A stretch of 64,000 nt of DNA from Hyalangium versicolor (GTDB lineage Bacteria; Myxococcota; Myxococcia; Myxococcales; Myxococcaceae). The stretch covers positions 248,001 to 312,000 of the forward strand of contig NZ_JAHXBF010000008.1 of assembly GCF_020103695.1 (NCBI RefSeq), read 5' to 3'. Each line of letters opens with the position of its first letter. Positions within the stretch are counted from its first letter, which is position 1. A program made the translations under genes and the position numbers. The notes beneath the pieces are model-generated. The model was given only the letters and a program-made list of their open reading frames with translations. It searched no databases and was not told where the DNA came from. Below, one piece after another: positions 41,600 through 50,180 of this stretch.

Positions 41600-42468
41600 G
41601 TGCACGGGTCGGTCTCATCGTCACGGGGAAGTGTGAGCATCGTGGCCTCGCTGAGTCACTGCAGCGGATCTTCCCGGAGGCTCGGTTCGAAGCCCTGGGC
41701 AAGCAGCCGATGGACTCATTCACGAGCGCCGATATCCGGCAGTTGCCGGTGTCGCCAGTGCCCACCACGTTGCAGAAGTTCGCGGCGCGCATCGTGGCGG
41801 AGGTGGCGCCTGGAAGGACGGATGGCCCACTCGATCTCGTGGTGGCCATTGACGACCTTGAGCTCGTCAATGCGCCTCATCCCGCGCTGGTGGCAGCTCG
41901 CGTGAGGGATGCCGTTCAGGCTCACTTGCGGAGCTACCCCGGGACTTCGGAGGCAGCTCGAGAGAAGGTGCTCCAGCGCGTCCGCGAGAAGTGCTCCTTT
42001 CACCTGCTCGCTCCCATGATCGAGGCCTACTTCTTCGCCGAGCCCGCCGCGCTCGTTCGCGCCGGTGCCACCCGGCCGTCGTGCGTGGATGCGTCCGCCA
42101 TCGATCTGGAGGCGTTCGTGACGGACGACCCGGACTACCTTCACCACCCGAACGTGCCGCACCAACAGAGCCCGGAGAGGAAGTCCTGGGCGATTCCAGG
42201 ACGTGACCGTCATCCGAAGCACTACCTCCGCTTCCTCTGTGATCCGAGCGATCCGCACACCCGGCGGTACACGGAGGCGAAGACGGGCGCGGAGGCGCTT
42301 CGCCACCTTGCATGGGGACAGGTCTTCTCGCATGCGGAGCGGGTCCAGCTCGCCCGTGCGTTGTTCGAGGATCTGGCCGATGGGTTGAAAGTCCCACATC
42401 CGTTCCCAGGGATCGGGCACCCCGCTACGGCCGACTTCAAGAACGCGCGCGTGCTCCGCAATCTCTGA
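41596..42468 (+). CDS. TOPRIM/DUF4276-like protein coupled to the ATPase
   Basis: A 290-residue protein starting at GTG 41596 inside the ATPase stop (GTGA overlap). The N-terminus VGLIVTGKCEHRGLAESL places a Glu (E14) as in TOPRIM/DUF4276 proteins, an acidic VVAIDDLELV lies near residue 82-91, and APMIEAYFFAEPAAL near 140 resembles the DUF4276 E-A-W-hydrophobic segment. The C-terminal 140 residues (PDYLHHPNVPHQQSPERKSW) are unfamiliar. A nuclease or toxin effector activated by the ATPase is the natural reading; the TOPRIM assignment is my pattern match, not a database result. Confidence 0.65.
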   Translation: MSARVGLIVTGKCEHRGLAESLQRIFPEARFEALGKQPMDSFTSADIRQLPVSPVPTTLQKFAARIVAEVAPGRTDGPLDLVVAIDDLELVNAPHPALVAARVRDAVQAHLRSYPGTSEAAREKVLQRVREKCSFHLLAPMIEAYFFAEPAALVRAGATRPSCVDASAIDLEAFVTDDPDYLHHPNVPHQQSPERKSWAIPGRDRHPKHYLRFLCDPSDPHTRRYTEAKTGAEALRHLAWGQVFSHAERVQLARALFEDLADGLKVPHPFPGIGHPATADFKNARVLRNL

Positions 42469-42689
42469 GAGGTCAAGTCCTCACGATGGGCATGGGGCAG
42501 GCCATGCGCCCCTGTATCCAGCGGGGCGAGCGCCTTCCTGTTCTCGTGCACCCCAGGTGAACACTTCGTGCGGCGGGGGGACACTTTCTCCCGGCAGATG
42601 ATACATCGAAACTGTATACAAGGGGTGGCGGAGGCTGCCGCGCGGTCTCGAGGCGCACCGGCTCGGGCCAGAGGGACTCAGGGGGAGGT

Positions 42690-43952
42690 ATGGACACATC
42701 CGAGCCGGAGCTGGACTCTGAGTCCCACAAGGTCCACGCGCGGTTGATGCGCCTCATCCTCACCGGGGTGGTGGCGACTCACCTGTTGCTGATCATCGCG
42801 GTGTGGGGCCAGTGGAGGACCATCGCCATCATCACGGCGGTCTTCTTCTTCGTGGCCGGCTTCAACATGATCCGCGCCCGGCCCGTCTTCTCCGTGCACA
42901 CGCGCTTCTCGGAGACCCTCCGGTTGTGCACCAACACGGCGGCCGTCATCCTCTATGGCCACTTCACGGACTGGGCGCTCCCCGTCTGGATCTACCTGCC
43001 GCTGGACGGCATCTGGGCCGATACCCACCTCATGCCCCGGGCAAGCTACCTGATGTTCGGGTTGTTCCTGGTGGTGGGAATCGTGGCCGTGTTGGAGGGG
43101 TGCCCACCGGTGGTACCGCTCTTCTTCATCCTGCTCTCGGCGCTCGCCCATGCCATCTCGAGCGTTCGCATGGAGCTGCTGCGCCGGGCGGCGGAGCGGC
43201 TCGCGCAGCGGAACCAGGAGCTCACGACGGCCTACCAGCGAGGCCAGGAGCAGGATCGGCTCTCCAGTGTGGGAATGCTGGCGGCGGGGCTGGCCCATGA
43301 GATCAACAACCCGCTCGCCTACGTGAAGAGCAACGTGACCGCCCTGTACCGGGACCTGAAGGACCGGAGGGATCTCTCCCCGGAGATGGCCGAGTACGTC
43401 ACGGAGGTGCTCCCGGCCACGCTGGACGGCATCCAGCGGATCGCCACCATCGTCTCGGATCTGCGCCGCTTCGCGCGTGGGGATCCCGAGCCCATCGCCG
43501 AGTACGATCTCAACACGGAGGTGGAGACGGCCGTGCGCATCACCCAGAGCCGGCTCGCTCCGGTGTGCCGGTTGGAGCTGGAGCTCGGCGCGCTTCCGAG
43601 GGTGACAGGCAGGCCTCGGCAGATCACCCAGGTGGTGATCAACCTCCTGCTCAACGCGGCCCAGGCGATGACGAAGTGGGGGCAGGTCTTCCTCTCCACC
43701 CGTCAGGAGGGCGAGGAGGTGGTGCTCGTGGTGCGGGACACCGGAGAGGGCATGACGCCCGAGGTACAGGGCAAGCTCTTCCAGCCCTTCTTCTCCACCC
43801 GGCCCTTGGGAGAGGGGACGGGCATGGGGCTGGCCGTGGTCCACGGGATCGTCTCGGCCCACGGGGGGCGCGTCCAGGTGGAGAGCCAGCTCGGGAAGGG
43901 GAGTACCTTCACTATCCGGCTGCCGCGGGTTCCGCCTGCTGCGGGGGCGTGA
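42690..43952 (+). CDS. Membrane sensor histidine kinase
   Basis: A 420-residue two-component sensor. Five or six membrane helices fill about residues 20-165, followed by a coiled coil (ELLRRAAERLAQRNQELTT). The H-box is AAGLAHEINNPLAYVK near residue 200, the N-box QVVINLLLNAAQAM near 318, and the G-boxes VRDTGEGM and GEGTGMGLAVVHG near 350-380. No response regulator is adjacent; the nearest partner is the convergent hybrid kinase. The upstream gap contains an AT-richer stretch with an ATACA/TGTAT inverted repeat (42601-42617) that may be its promoter. Its end overlaps the hybrid kinase by 41 bases. Confidence 0.92.
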   Translation: MDTSEPELDSESHKVHARLMRLILTGVVATHLLLIIAVWGQWRTIAIITAVFFFVAGFNMIRARPVFSVHTRFSETLRLCTNTAAVILYGHFTDWALPVWIYLPLDGIWADTHLMPRASYLMFGLFLVVGIVAVLEGCPPVVPLFFILLSALAHAISSVRMELLRRAAERLAQRNQELTTAYQRGQEQDRLSSVGMLAAGLAHEINNPLAYVKSNVTALYRDLKDRRDLSPEMAEYVTEVLPATLDGIQRIATIVSDLRRFARGDPEPIAEYDLNTEVETAVRITQSRLAPVCRLELELGALPRVTGRPRQITQVVINLLLNAAQAMTKWGQVFLSTRQEGEEVVLVVRDTGEGMTPEVQGKLFQPFFSTRPLGEGTGMGLAVVHGIVSAHGGRVQVESQLGKGSTFTIRLPRVPPAAGA

Positions 43953-46053
43953 CGCAAGGATCGCCGCCGGGCGAAGTGCTATCGGCCGTGGCGGACTGCA
44001 GGGCGTGGATGATGGAGTCCAGCTCCGTGTGGATGGCTTGCACGGCGGAACGGATGCGGGCCGGGTCGCTCTCCTTCCCGGTCAGCAGAGCTTTTCCTTG
44101 CTGAAGGGCTGTCCGCAGGACGTGGGCCTGTAACAGCTCCACGGTCATCTTGATCTGGTGCGCCTGGAACGCGAACTCATCCAGGTTGCCCTGCTCGAGC
44201 GCCTCCTGGAAGGCGTGTTTGTGCTTCTCGGCGCTGGCGATGGTGATGGTGATGAACTCCGCGAGAGCCTCCGGGTCCCCCTCGGCCAGGCGGTGGAGCC
44301 CCTCCAGGCTGAAGCGCGGCGTGGAGGCCTCCGCTCCCGGCGCTTCAGGGCTTCTGGGCGTCTTGTCGGCTTCAACCGGGCTCGTGAAAGCAGCCTGGGT
44401 GCGGCCACAGCAGAAGGCAATCTTCGAGTGGAGCTCCTCGGGCGTGAAAGGCTTGCAGACAAAGTCTGTGAATCCCGCGGCCGCGATCCGCTCCTCCAGC
44501 CCGATCCGATCCGAGGCCGTCAGGGCAACGATGGGCAGCTTGCGGAATCGCTCCGCGGGCAGCTTCCGGATGAGTCGAGTGGCGTCATAGCCATCCAGCT
44601 CCGGCATCTGCAGGTCCATCAACACCATATCATAGTGGATCTGCTGGGCCTGCTCGACGGCCAGGCGCCCGTTCTCCACCACATCGAAGCGGGCGCCCCA
44701 CTTGCGCAGGTACTGGGTGATGACGAAGACGTTGACGGTGTTGTCATCCGCCACCAGCACCTGGACGCCGTCGATGTTGCAGGTGGCAATGGGGCTCTTC
44801 GCGGCGGCGGGGAGCGCTGATTCGGGCGTGTCCGGAGCCACTTTCAGGCTCAGGGCGAAGGAGAAAGACGAGCCCTGTCCCAGCCTGCTCTCCATGCCGA
44901 GCTTGCAGCCATACAACGCCAGCAGCCGCTGACAGATGGCCAGCCCCAGCCCGCTGCCCCCATACTTCAGGTGGATGTCATAGCTGGCCTGAGTGAACTC
45001 CTCGAAGATCTGCGATTGGCGTTCTTCGGGAATGCCAATGCCAGTATCGGTGACGCGAAAGCTGACCGAGACACGCTCCGCGAAGGTGTCCTGGAGCTGG
45101 ACTGACAGTGTGACGGAGCCCTGCTCGGTGAACTTGATGGCATTGGCCAGCAGGTTGGTGAGCACCTGGCTGATCTTGACAGGATCTCCCATGAGCCAGG
45201 CGGGCACCCGCTCATCGAGCTCCACATGGATTGCCAGGTCCTTCTCCTCGGCCTTGACGCGGAGGCCATAGAGGATGCCATTCACGAGCTGGCGGAGATG
45301 GAAGCGCCGCTCCTCCAGCGTCACCTTTCCCGCTTCGATCTTGCTGAAATCGAGGATGTGGTTGAGCAAGCCCAGCAGGTTCTCGGAGGAGGCCTGGAGC
45401 AGGGCGACATACCGGGCCTGCTCGGAGGAGAGCGGGGTGTGTTGCAGCAGCCCCGACAGCCCGAGGATGGCGTTCATCGGGGTGCGGATCTCATGGCTGA
45501 TCGTCGAGAGCAGCTCGGTCCTGGAGCGGGCGAGCTGCTCGGCCTGCTCGGCCTTCTTCCGAGCCAGCAGCAATTCCCGCTCGTAGCTCTTGCGTTCGGC
45601 GAAGCCGAAGACCGTGGTGCGATGGAGGACTGGCTTGCCCGCGGCGTCCTTCTTCTGCACGGTGTTGATCAGCGCGGGCAGCGCGCCACCTTGCTTGCCT
45701 ACCAGCTCGAAGTTGATCTCGCGGACGAAGCCTTGCATCCGCAGCAGGGGCGCGTAGTGCGTCTCGTGGAACATCTTCCCGCCGATGTTCAGCAGATCTT
45801 GAAAGCGCATTCCTGCCAACAGCTCTTCCCGCGAGTAGCCCGTCCAATCCAGGAAGGTCTGGTTGACACGGACGATGGTGCCGTTGGGAAGGGTGGAGAG
45901 GTGGCCGCACGGCGCATGCTCGTAGAGTTCCTCGGCACTCTCCTCGGGAGGCGCTTCGGGCGCGTCTATGCGAGTGGATGTATCCAATGCGTCACCGCCC
46001 CCCGCCTGGACTCTCTGAATCCTCTCAAGAGCGGACGTGGCAGGATTCTGCAA
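43912..46053 (-). CDS. Hybrid histidine kinase (PAS-HisKA-HATPase-REC-HPt)
   Basis: A 713-residue cytoplasmic phosphorelay protein. A PAS domain occupies about 45-165 (HLSTLPNGTIVRVNQTFLDW), then a coiled coil and the H-box LSTISHEIRTPMNAILG near 185. The ATPase has DTGIGIPEERQSQIFEEF and KYGGSGLGLAI near 370. A receiver follows with phospho-accepting Asp in VLMDLQMPELDGYDA near 475. The last 120 residues form an HPt domain with AHQIKMT near 632. With all relay steps present it likely ends at an external regulator. No membrane segment. Confidence 0.92.
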   Translation of the reverse strand: MQNPATSALERIQRVQAGGGDALDTSTRIDAPEAPPEESAEELYEHAPCGHLSTLPNGTIVRVNQTFLDWTGYSREELLAGMRFQDLLNIGGKMFHETHYAPLLRMQGFVREINFELVGKQGGALPALINTVQKKDAAGKPVLHRTTVFGFAERKSYERELLLARKKAEQAEQLARSRTELLSTISHEIRTPMNAILGLSGLLQHTPLSSEQARYVALLQASSENLLGLLNHILDFSKIEAGKVTLEERRFHLRQLVNGILYGLRVKAEEKDLAIHVELDERVPAWLMGDPVKISQVLTNLLANAIKFTEQGSVTLSVQLQDTFAERVSVSFRVTDTGIGIPEERQSQIFEEFTQASYDIHLKYGGSGLGLAICQRLLALYGCKLGMESRLGQGSSFSFALSLKVAPDTPESALPAAAKSPIATCNIDGVQVLVADDNTVNVFVITQYLRKWGARFDVVENGRLAVEQAQQIHYDMVLMDLQMPELDGYDATRLIRKLPAERFRKLPIVALTASDRIGLEERIAAAGFTDFVCKPFTPEELHSKIAFCCGRTQAAFTSPVEADKTPRSPEAPGAEASTPRFSLEGLHRLAEGDPEALAEFITITIASAEKHKHAFQEALEQGNLDEFAFQAHQIKMTVELLQAHVLRTALQQGKALLTGKESDPARIRSAVQAIHTELDSIIHALQSATADSTSPGGDPCVTPPQQAEPAAAG

Positions 46054-46268
46054 TAACTCTCCTAGACCTTGCCACCGTGCTTCTCAGGATTCTCGCGAGC
46101 CCTTGTGAGAGCAGGTGTCACCTCGCGGGTTGGGTCGACAGATGCCCGAGAGGACACTTGTAAGCAGATTTCCTGCATCACTTTCAGTCACAACGTCTCT
46201 TCTGGCGGTGGCTGGAAAATCCCCCCGTCTTTATCTGCCGGGGCGATCCATCGTAGGACTGGAGTCCC

Positions 46269-49187
46269 ATGGGGGATCCGATGGACGAAGTCGAGGGTCG
46301 TTGTCTCGGTGAGAACACCCTGGATGGACTGAGCCGGGGGCACCTTTCCCCCGAGGAGCGTGCGGCCGCCGCGCGCCACCTCGACGCGTGCGAGAGCTGC
46401 CGTCAGCTCCTGGCCGCGCTGGGGCAGGCCGTGAGCACCCCTGGCGTGGCCACGCCGCCCAGGGACTCCGCCAGCGCTCCGCAGGAGGTGAGGCCTCGTC
46501 TCACCTCCGGTGATCGAGTGGGCCGCTACACCGTGTTGCACGTGGTGGGAGCCGGAGGCATGGGCGTCGTCTACGCGGCGTATGATCCGGAGCTCGATCG
46601 GCGCATCGCGTTGAAGCTGGTGCACGACGAGGCCCTTCCGGCGGACTCTCGGGAGGAGGCGGCCGCTCGGTTGCTCCGGGAGGCCCAGGCGCTGGCCCGG
46701 CTCTCCCACCCCCATGTGATTACCGTCTTCGACGGTGGCCGGTTCGATGGCCAGGTGTTCCTGGCCATGGAGTTCATCGAAGGCGGCACGCTGGGGCAGT
46801 GGCTGCGCGCGGAGGAGCGCCCGGCGGAAGCGGTGCTGGAGATGTTCCTCGAAGCGGGCCGGGGGCTGGCAGCCGCTCACGAGGCGGGGTTGGTGCACCG
46901 CGACTTCAAGCCGGACAACGTGCTGGTGGCCAGGGATGGGCGGGTGCGGGTGACGGACTTCGGCCTGGCGCGGCTCATCGTCTCGGGGGAGCCGGCGCTC
47001 GGGGCCGGAGCGGCGTTGCCGCGAGCGCTGCCCGCGGGCGCGGAGGCGAGGACCCAGACGGGGATGAGGCTCGGGACGCCGTTGTACATGGCGCCGGAGC
47101 TGTGGCGGGGCGCTCCGGCGGACGCGCGCAGTGATCAGTTCGCCTTCTGCGTGGCCTTCTACGAGGCGCTTCAGGGCGAGCGCCCCTTCACGGTGGATCA
47201 GCTCGCCGAGGGAACGCAGGGGCCCGGAGGGCTGTCGGGCGCCAGTCGCATCCCCCCTCAGTGGCGGCTCCTCCTCGCCCGGGGCCTGTCCGCGAAGCCC
47301 GAAGAGCGTTTTCCTTCCATGGCCGCGCTGCTCGATGCGCTCGAGAGCAAGCAGGCCTCGCGCCGCAAGCGGCGCCTCACGGTGGGGGCTGTGCTCGGAG
47401 CGGTGGGGCTGGCCGCGGTGGGTTTCGGGTTCTTCGGCTGGCACGTGAAGTCCCGGGACGTGTGCGCGGGTTCCCGGGAGCGGCTCGCGGGTGCATGGGA
47501 CGAGGCGCGGAAGGCGGAGGTGCATGCGGCCTTGCTCAAGACGGGCTCTCCCCTGGCCCCGGCCGCCTGGACGGGGACGGAACGCCTCGTGGATCGCTAC
47601 GCGGACGCGTGGGTCCAGATGCGCACCGACGCGTGCGAGGCCACCCACATGCGAGGCGAGCAGTCCGGCGAACTGCTCGACTTGCGGATGTCGTGCCTCG
47701 CGCAGCGCCGCGAGGCCCTGCGCGCGCTCTCCCAGGTGTTGATCTCCTCGGACAAGGGCATCGTGGAGAAGGCGGTGCAAGCGGCGGCGCAGCTCCCTTC
47801 GCTCGAGGGCTGCGCCTCGACGGAGGCCCTCACGGCGCAACTGCGGCTGCCCCAGGACGCGGCGGCCCGAGCGCGCATCGACAAGGTTCGCGCACAGCTC
47901 GCGGATGCCAGGGCCCTGCATGCGGCGGGGCGGTACGAGGCCAGCCGTGCGCTCCTCCAGGAGGTCCTCGAGGCTTCGAAGGCCGTGTCCTACAAGCCGC
48001 TCGAGGCCGAGGTGCTCCATGCCCTGGGCCTGGCCTACGTGAGCCTGGAGGACACCCCCCAGGCGCAAAAGACGTTCTCCCAAGCTCTGGTGGCCGCGGA
48101 AGCAGGCGGGCACCTGGAGGTCGCCGCGAAGACAGCCTCCATGCTCGCCATGGTTCATGGGATGCACCTGCGCAAACACGAGCAGGGGCACTTCTGGCTG
48201 GACTTCTGCGCGGCGGTGTTGGGGCGGCTTGGTTCCGCGCCCGCGATCGCGGCCGAGCGGCTGTTCGTCCTGGGCAACCTCCTGAGCGATGAGGGGAAGC
48301 CGCAAGAGGCCGTCCCGGTGCTCGAAGAGGCGCTCGCGCTTCAGGAGAAGATCCTCGGCCCCGAGCACCTCAATGTCGCGAGGACGCTGGGACGGCTCGC
48401 CTTCGCCGTCGGGGCGCTGGGACGGACTTCGGACTCGCTCGCTCATGCTCAGCGCGCGCTCTCCATCCTGGAGAAGCTGGTGGGGCCCGAGCACCCGCTG
48501 TGTCAGCCGTCGCTGCATTCGGTCGCGTTCGCCCTGGCCATCTCCGGAAAGCTTCCCGAGGCCGTGCCTTACGCGGAGCGGGCGCTGGCCAACGACGAGC
48601 GCACCTTCGGCGCGGACCACCCGGCCATCGTGAAGTCGCTGATCGTCCTGTCGAACGTCCAGACGGATGCGGCGGACGCCATCCCGCTGCTCGAGCGGGC
48701 CCTGGCGGTCCAGCAGAAGTCCAAGAACATGGATGATCCCGACACGGTCTTCATCGTGAAGAACCTTGCGGGCAATCACGGGTTGCTCCACCACTACAAG
48801 GAGCAGCTCGAATATGCGCGGCAGGCGCTGGCGCTCGAGGAGAAGTTCCTGGGTCCGAACGCTCCGGAGGTGGGGCAGTCGTACCAGTTGATGGGGGAGG
48901 CGCACGAGAGGCTGGGAGATCCGGCTCGCGCCCTGCCCCTGCTGGAGCGGGCGCTGTCCATCGCTGAGTCACGCCCCCTTGCCGCCGAGTCTCCCACGGG
49001 ACCCGACATGCAGGTGGCGACCCGGAGAGCCCTGGCCAACAGCCTCTGGGCCCTGGGGCGTGATCACCAGCGAGCGCGCACCCTGGTGAAGGAAGCGATC
49101 GAGCTCACGCGGGGAGGCAGCGAAGAGCTGGTCCAGCAAGCGGCCGAGCTGGAAAAGTGGCTGGTCGAGCACCCCCTCCCACACTGA
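46269..49187 (+). CDS. Ser/Thr kinase with N-terminal zinc finger, membrane helix and TPR repeats
   Basis: A 972-residue protein. Residues 12-52 are a zinc-finger anti-sigma-like motif (HLDACESCRQLLAAL). The kinase (about 80-350) has VVGAGGMGVVYAAYD, IALKLV, HRDFKPDNV and DFGLARL. A single transmembrane helix lies near 375-396, placing the C-terminal TPRs (from about 530, such as GALGRTSDSLAHAQRALSIL) outside. The kinase can therefore sense an external signal. Thirty-four bases downstream is a sigma factor that it may control. GGACTGGAG upstream of ATG 46269 supports the start. Confidence 0.92.
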   Translation: MGDPMDEVEGRCLGENTLDGLSRGHLSPEERAAAARHLDACESCRQLLAALGQAVSTPGVATPPRDSASAPQEVRPRLTSGDRVGRYTVLHVVGAGGMGVVYAAYDPELDRRIALKLVHDEALPADSREEAAARLLREAQALARLSHPHVITVFDGGRFDGQVFLAMEFIEGGTLGQWLRAEERPAEAVLEMFLEAGRGLAAAHEAGLVHRDFKPDNVLVARDGRVRVTDFGLARLIVSGEPALGAGAALPRALPAGAEARTQTGMRLGTPLYMAPELWRGAPADARSDQFAFCVAFYEALQGERPFTVDQLAEGTQGPGGLSGASRIPPQWRLLLARGLSAKPEERFPSMAALLDALESKQASRRKRRLTVGAVLGAVGLAAVGFGFFGWHVKSRDVCAGSRERLAGAWDEARKAEVHAALLKTGSPLAPAAWTGTERLVDRYADAWVQMRTDACEATHMRGEQSGELLDLRMSCLAQRREALRALSQVLISSDKGIVEKAVQAAAQLPSLEGCASTEALTAQLRLPQDAAARARIDKVRAQLADARALHAAGRYEASRALLQEVLEASKAVSYKPLEAEVLHALGLAYVSLEDTPQAQKTFSQALVAAEAGGHLEVAAKTASMLAMVHGMHLRKHEQGHFWLDFCAAVLGRLGSAPAIAAERLFVLGNLLSDEGKPQEAVPVLEEALALQEKILGPEHLNVARTLGRLAFAVGALGRTSDSLAHAQRALSILEKLVGPEHPLCQPSLHSVAFALAISGKLPEAVPYAERALANDERTFGADHPAIVKSLIVLSNVQTDAADAIPLLERALAVQQKSKNMDDPDTVFIVKNLAGNHGLLHHYKEQLEYARQALALEEKFLGPNAPEVGQSYQLMGEAHERLGDPARALPLLERALSIAESRPLAAESPTGPDMQVATRRALANSLWALGRDHQRARTLVKEAIELTRGGSEELVQQAAELEKWLVEHPLPH

Positions 49188-49221
49188 GGGTGTTATCCTG
49201 GGGCTCAGGGAGTCGGGCCCC

Positions 49222-50109
49222 ATGAATGATGGAGTTCTCTCGAACCACGCTCACCGGGAAGCGGCCATGGCGGGTGGGCGAGACGTGCTGGAGAGCGGGG
49301 TGGTTCGGCTCTTCGAGCAGGGACAAGCCGCGTGGCCGGCGCTGGCGTTGGCGCTCCCGTTGTTTTCGCAACACGTCTCGCGTCACCTCCCTGAGCGGGG
49401 GGAGCCGGAGAGCCACCTCGCGGCGTTGCATGGCGCGGATCTGTTCCTGGCCTGTGCCTGCAAGGAAAGGGTGGCGGGCGCGGTGGCCGCGTTCCAGTCG
49501 ACCTACAGGGGCACGGTGGATGCAGCGCTGCGCAGCCGGAACGTGTCGCCGGACGAGCGCGACGAGCTGATGCAGGCCTTCTGGGAGAAGCTGCTCGTGG
49601 GGCAGCGGGGCATTCCGGCGAAGATCGGGGATTACTCGGGCCGGGGGCCGCTGGGCGGGTGGGTGCGGGTGGCGGCGGTCCGCGCGGCGCTGAACTTCCT
49701 GGAGCAGAAGAAGAGCGATCCGCTCGTCACAGGAGCCCCGGTGGAGGAGCAGCGCGAGCCCCACACGTCGGATCCGGAGCTGGACTTCCTCAAGTCGCAT
49801 TACCGGGAGGAGGTCCATCAGGCGTTGAAGGACGCGTTGGCGGGGCTCGATGCCGATGAGCGCAACGTGCTGCGACTGCACTTCCTGGATGGGCTGAGCA
49901 CGGAGCGGATCGCCACGGTGTACGGGGTGCACCGGGCCACGGTGGCGCGCTGGGTGTCGCGCGGCCGGGAGGCGCTGTTGAGAGGCACGCACCTGTTGCT
50001 CACGCAGCGGCTCAGCATCGGGCGGGGCGAGGCCGAGAGCATCATCAGCATCGTCCGGAGTCAGCTGGGTCTGGCCCTGAGCAGCATCTTCCGGGCGGGG
50101 GAGCGGTAG
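49222..50109 (+). CDS. Sigma-70 family RNA polymerase sigma factor, kinase-linked type
   Basis: A 295-residue sigma factor with an extra N-terminal 90 residues. Region 2 spans about 95-155 (VAAFQSTYRGTVDAALRSRN, then GPLGGWVRVAAVRAALNFLE), and region 4 about 205-260 (ALAGLDADERNVLRLHFLDG, then ERIATVYGVHRATVARWVSR, the helix-turn-helix). It directly follows the zinc-finger kinase gene on the same strand. In other bacteria ECF-type factors encoded beside Ser/Thr kinases are switched on by phosphorylation, so that mechanism is plausible here. Confidence 0.9.
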   Translation: MNDGVLSNHAHREAAMAGGRDVLESGVVRLFEQGQAAWPALALALPLFSQHVSRHLPERGEPESHLAALHGADLFLACACKERVAGAVAAFQSTYRGTVDAALRSRNVSPDERDELMQAFWEKLLVGQRGIPAKIGDYSGRGPLGGWVRVAAVRAALNFLEQKKSDPLVTGAPVEEQREPHTSDPELDFLKSHYREEVHQALKDALAGLDADERNVLRLHFLDGLSTERIATVYGVHRATVARWVSRGREALLRGTHLLLTQRLSIGRGEAESIISIVRSQLGLALSSIFRAGER

Positions 50110-50180
50110 GCTCCGGCGTCTGGCACCTCGGGGAAACCCGAAGGTGGCAATCGGCCGTCCGTCGAGGCATACGGCCCGGG

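Noticed and set aside
42486..42510. Hairpin-like GGGCATGG/CCATGCGCCC after the TOPRIM-like gene
   Set aside because: The stem needs a bulge and has no T-run, so I did not call it a terminator.
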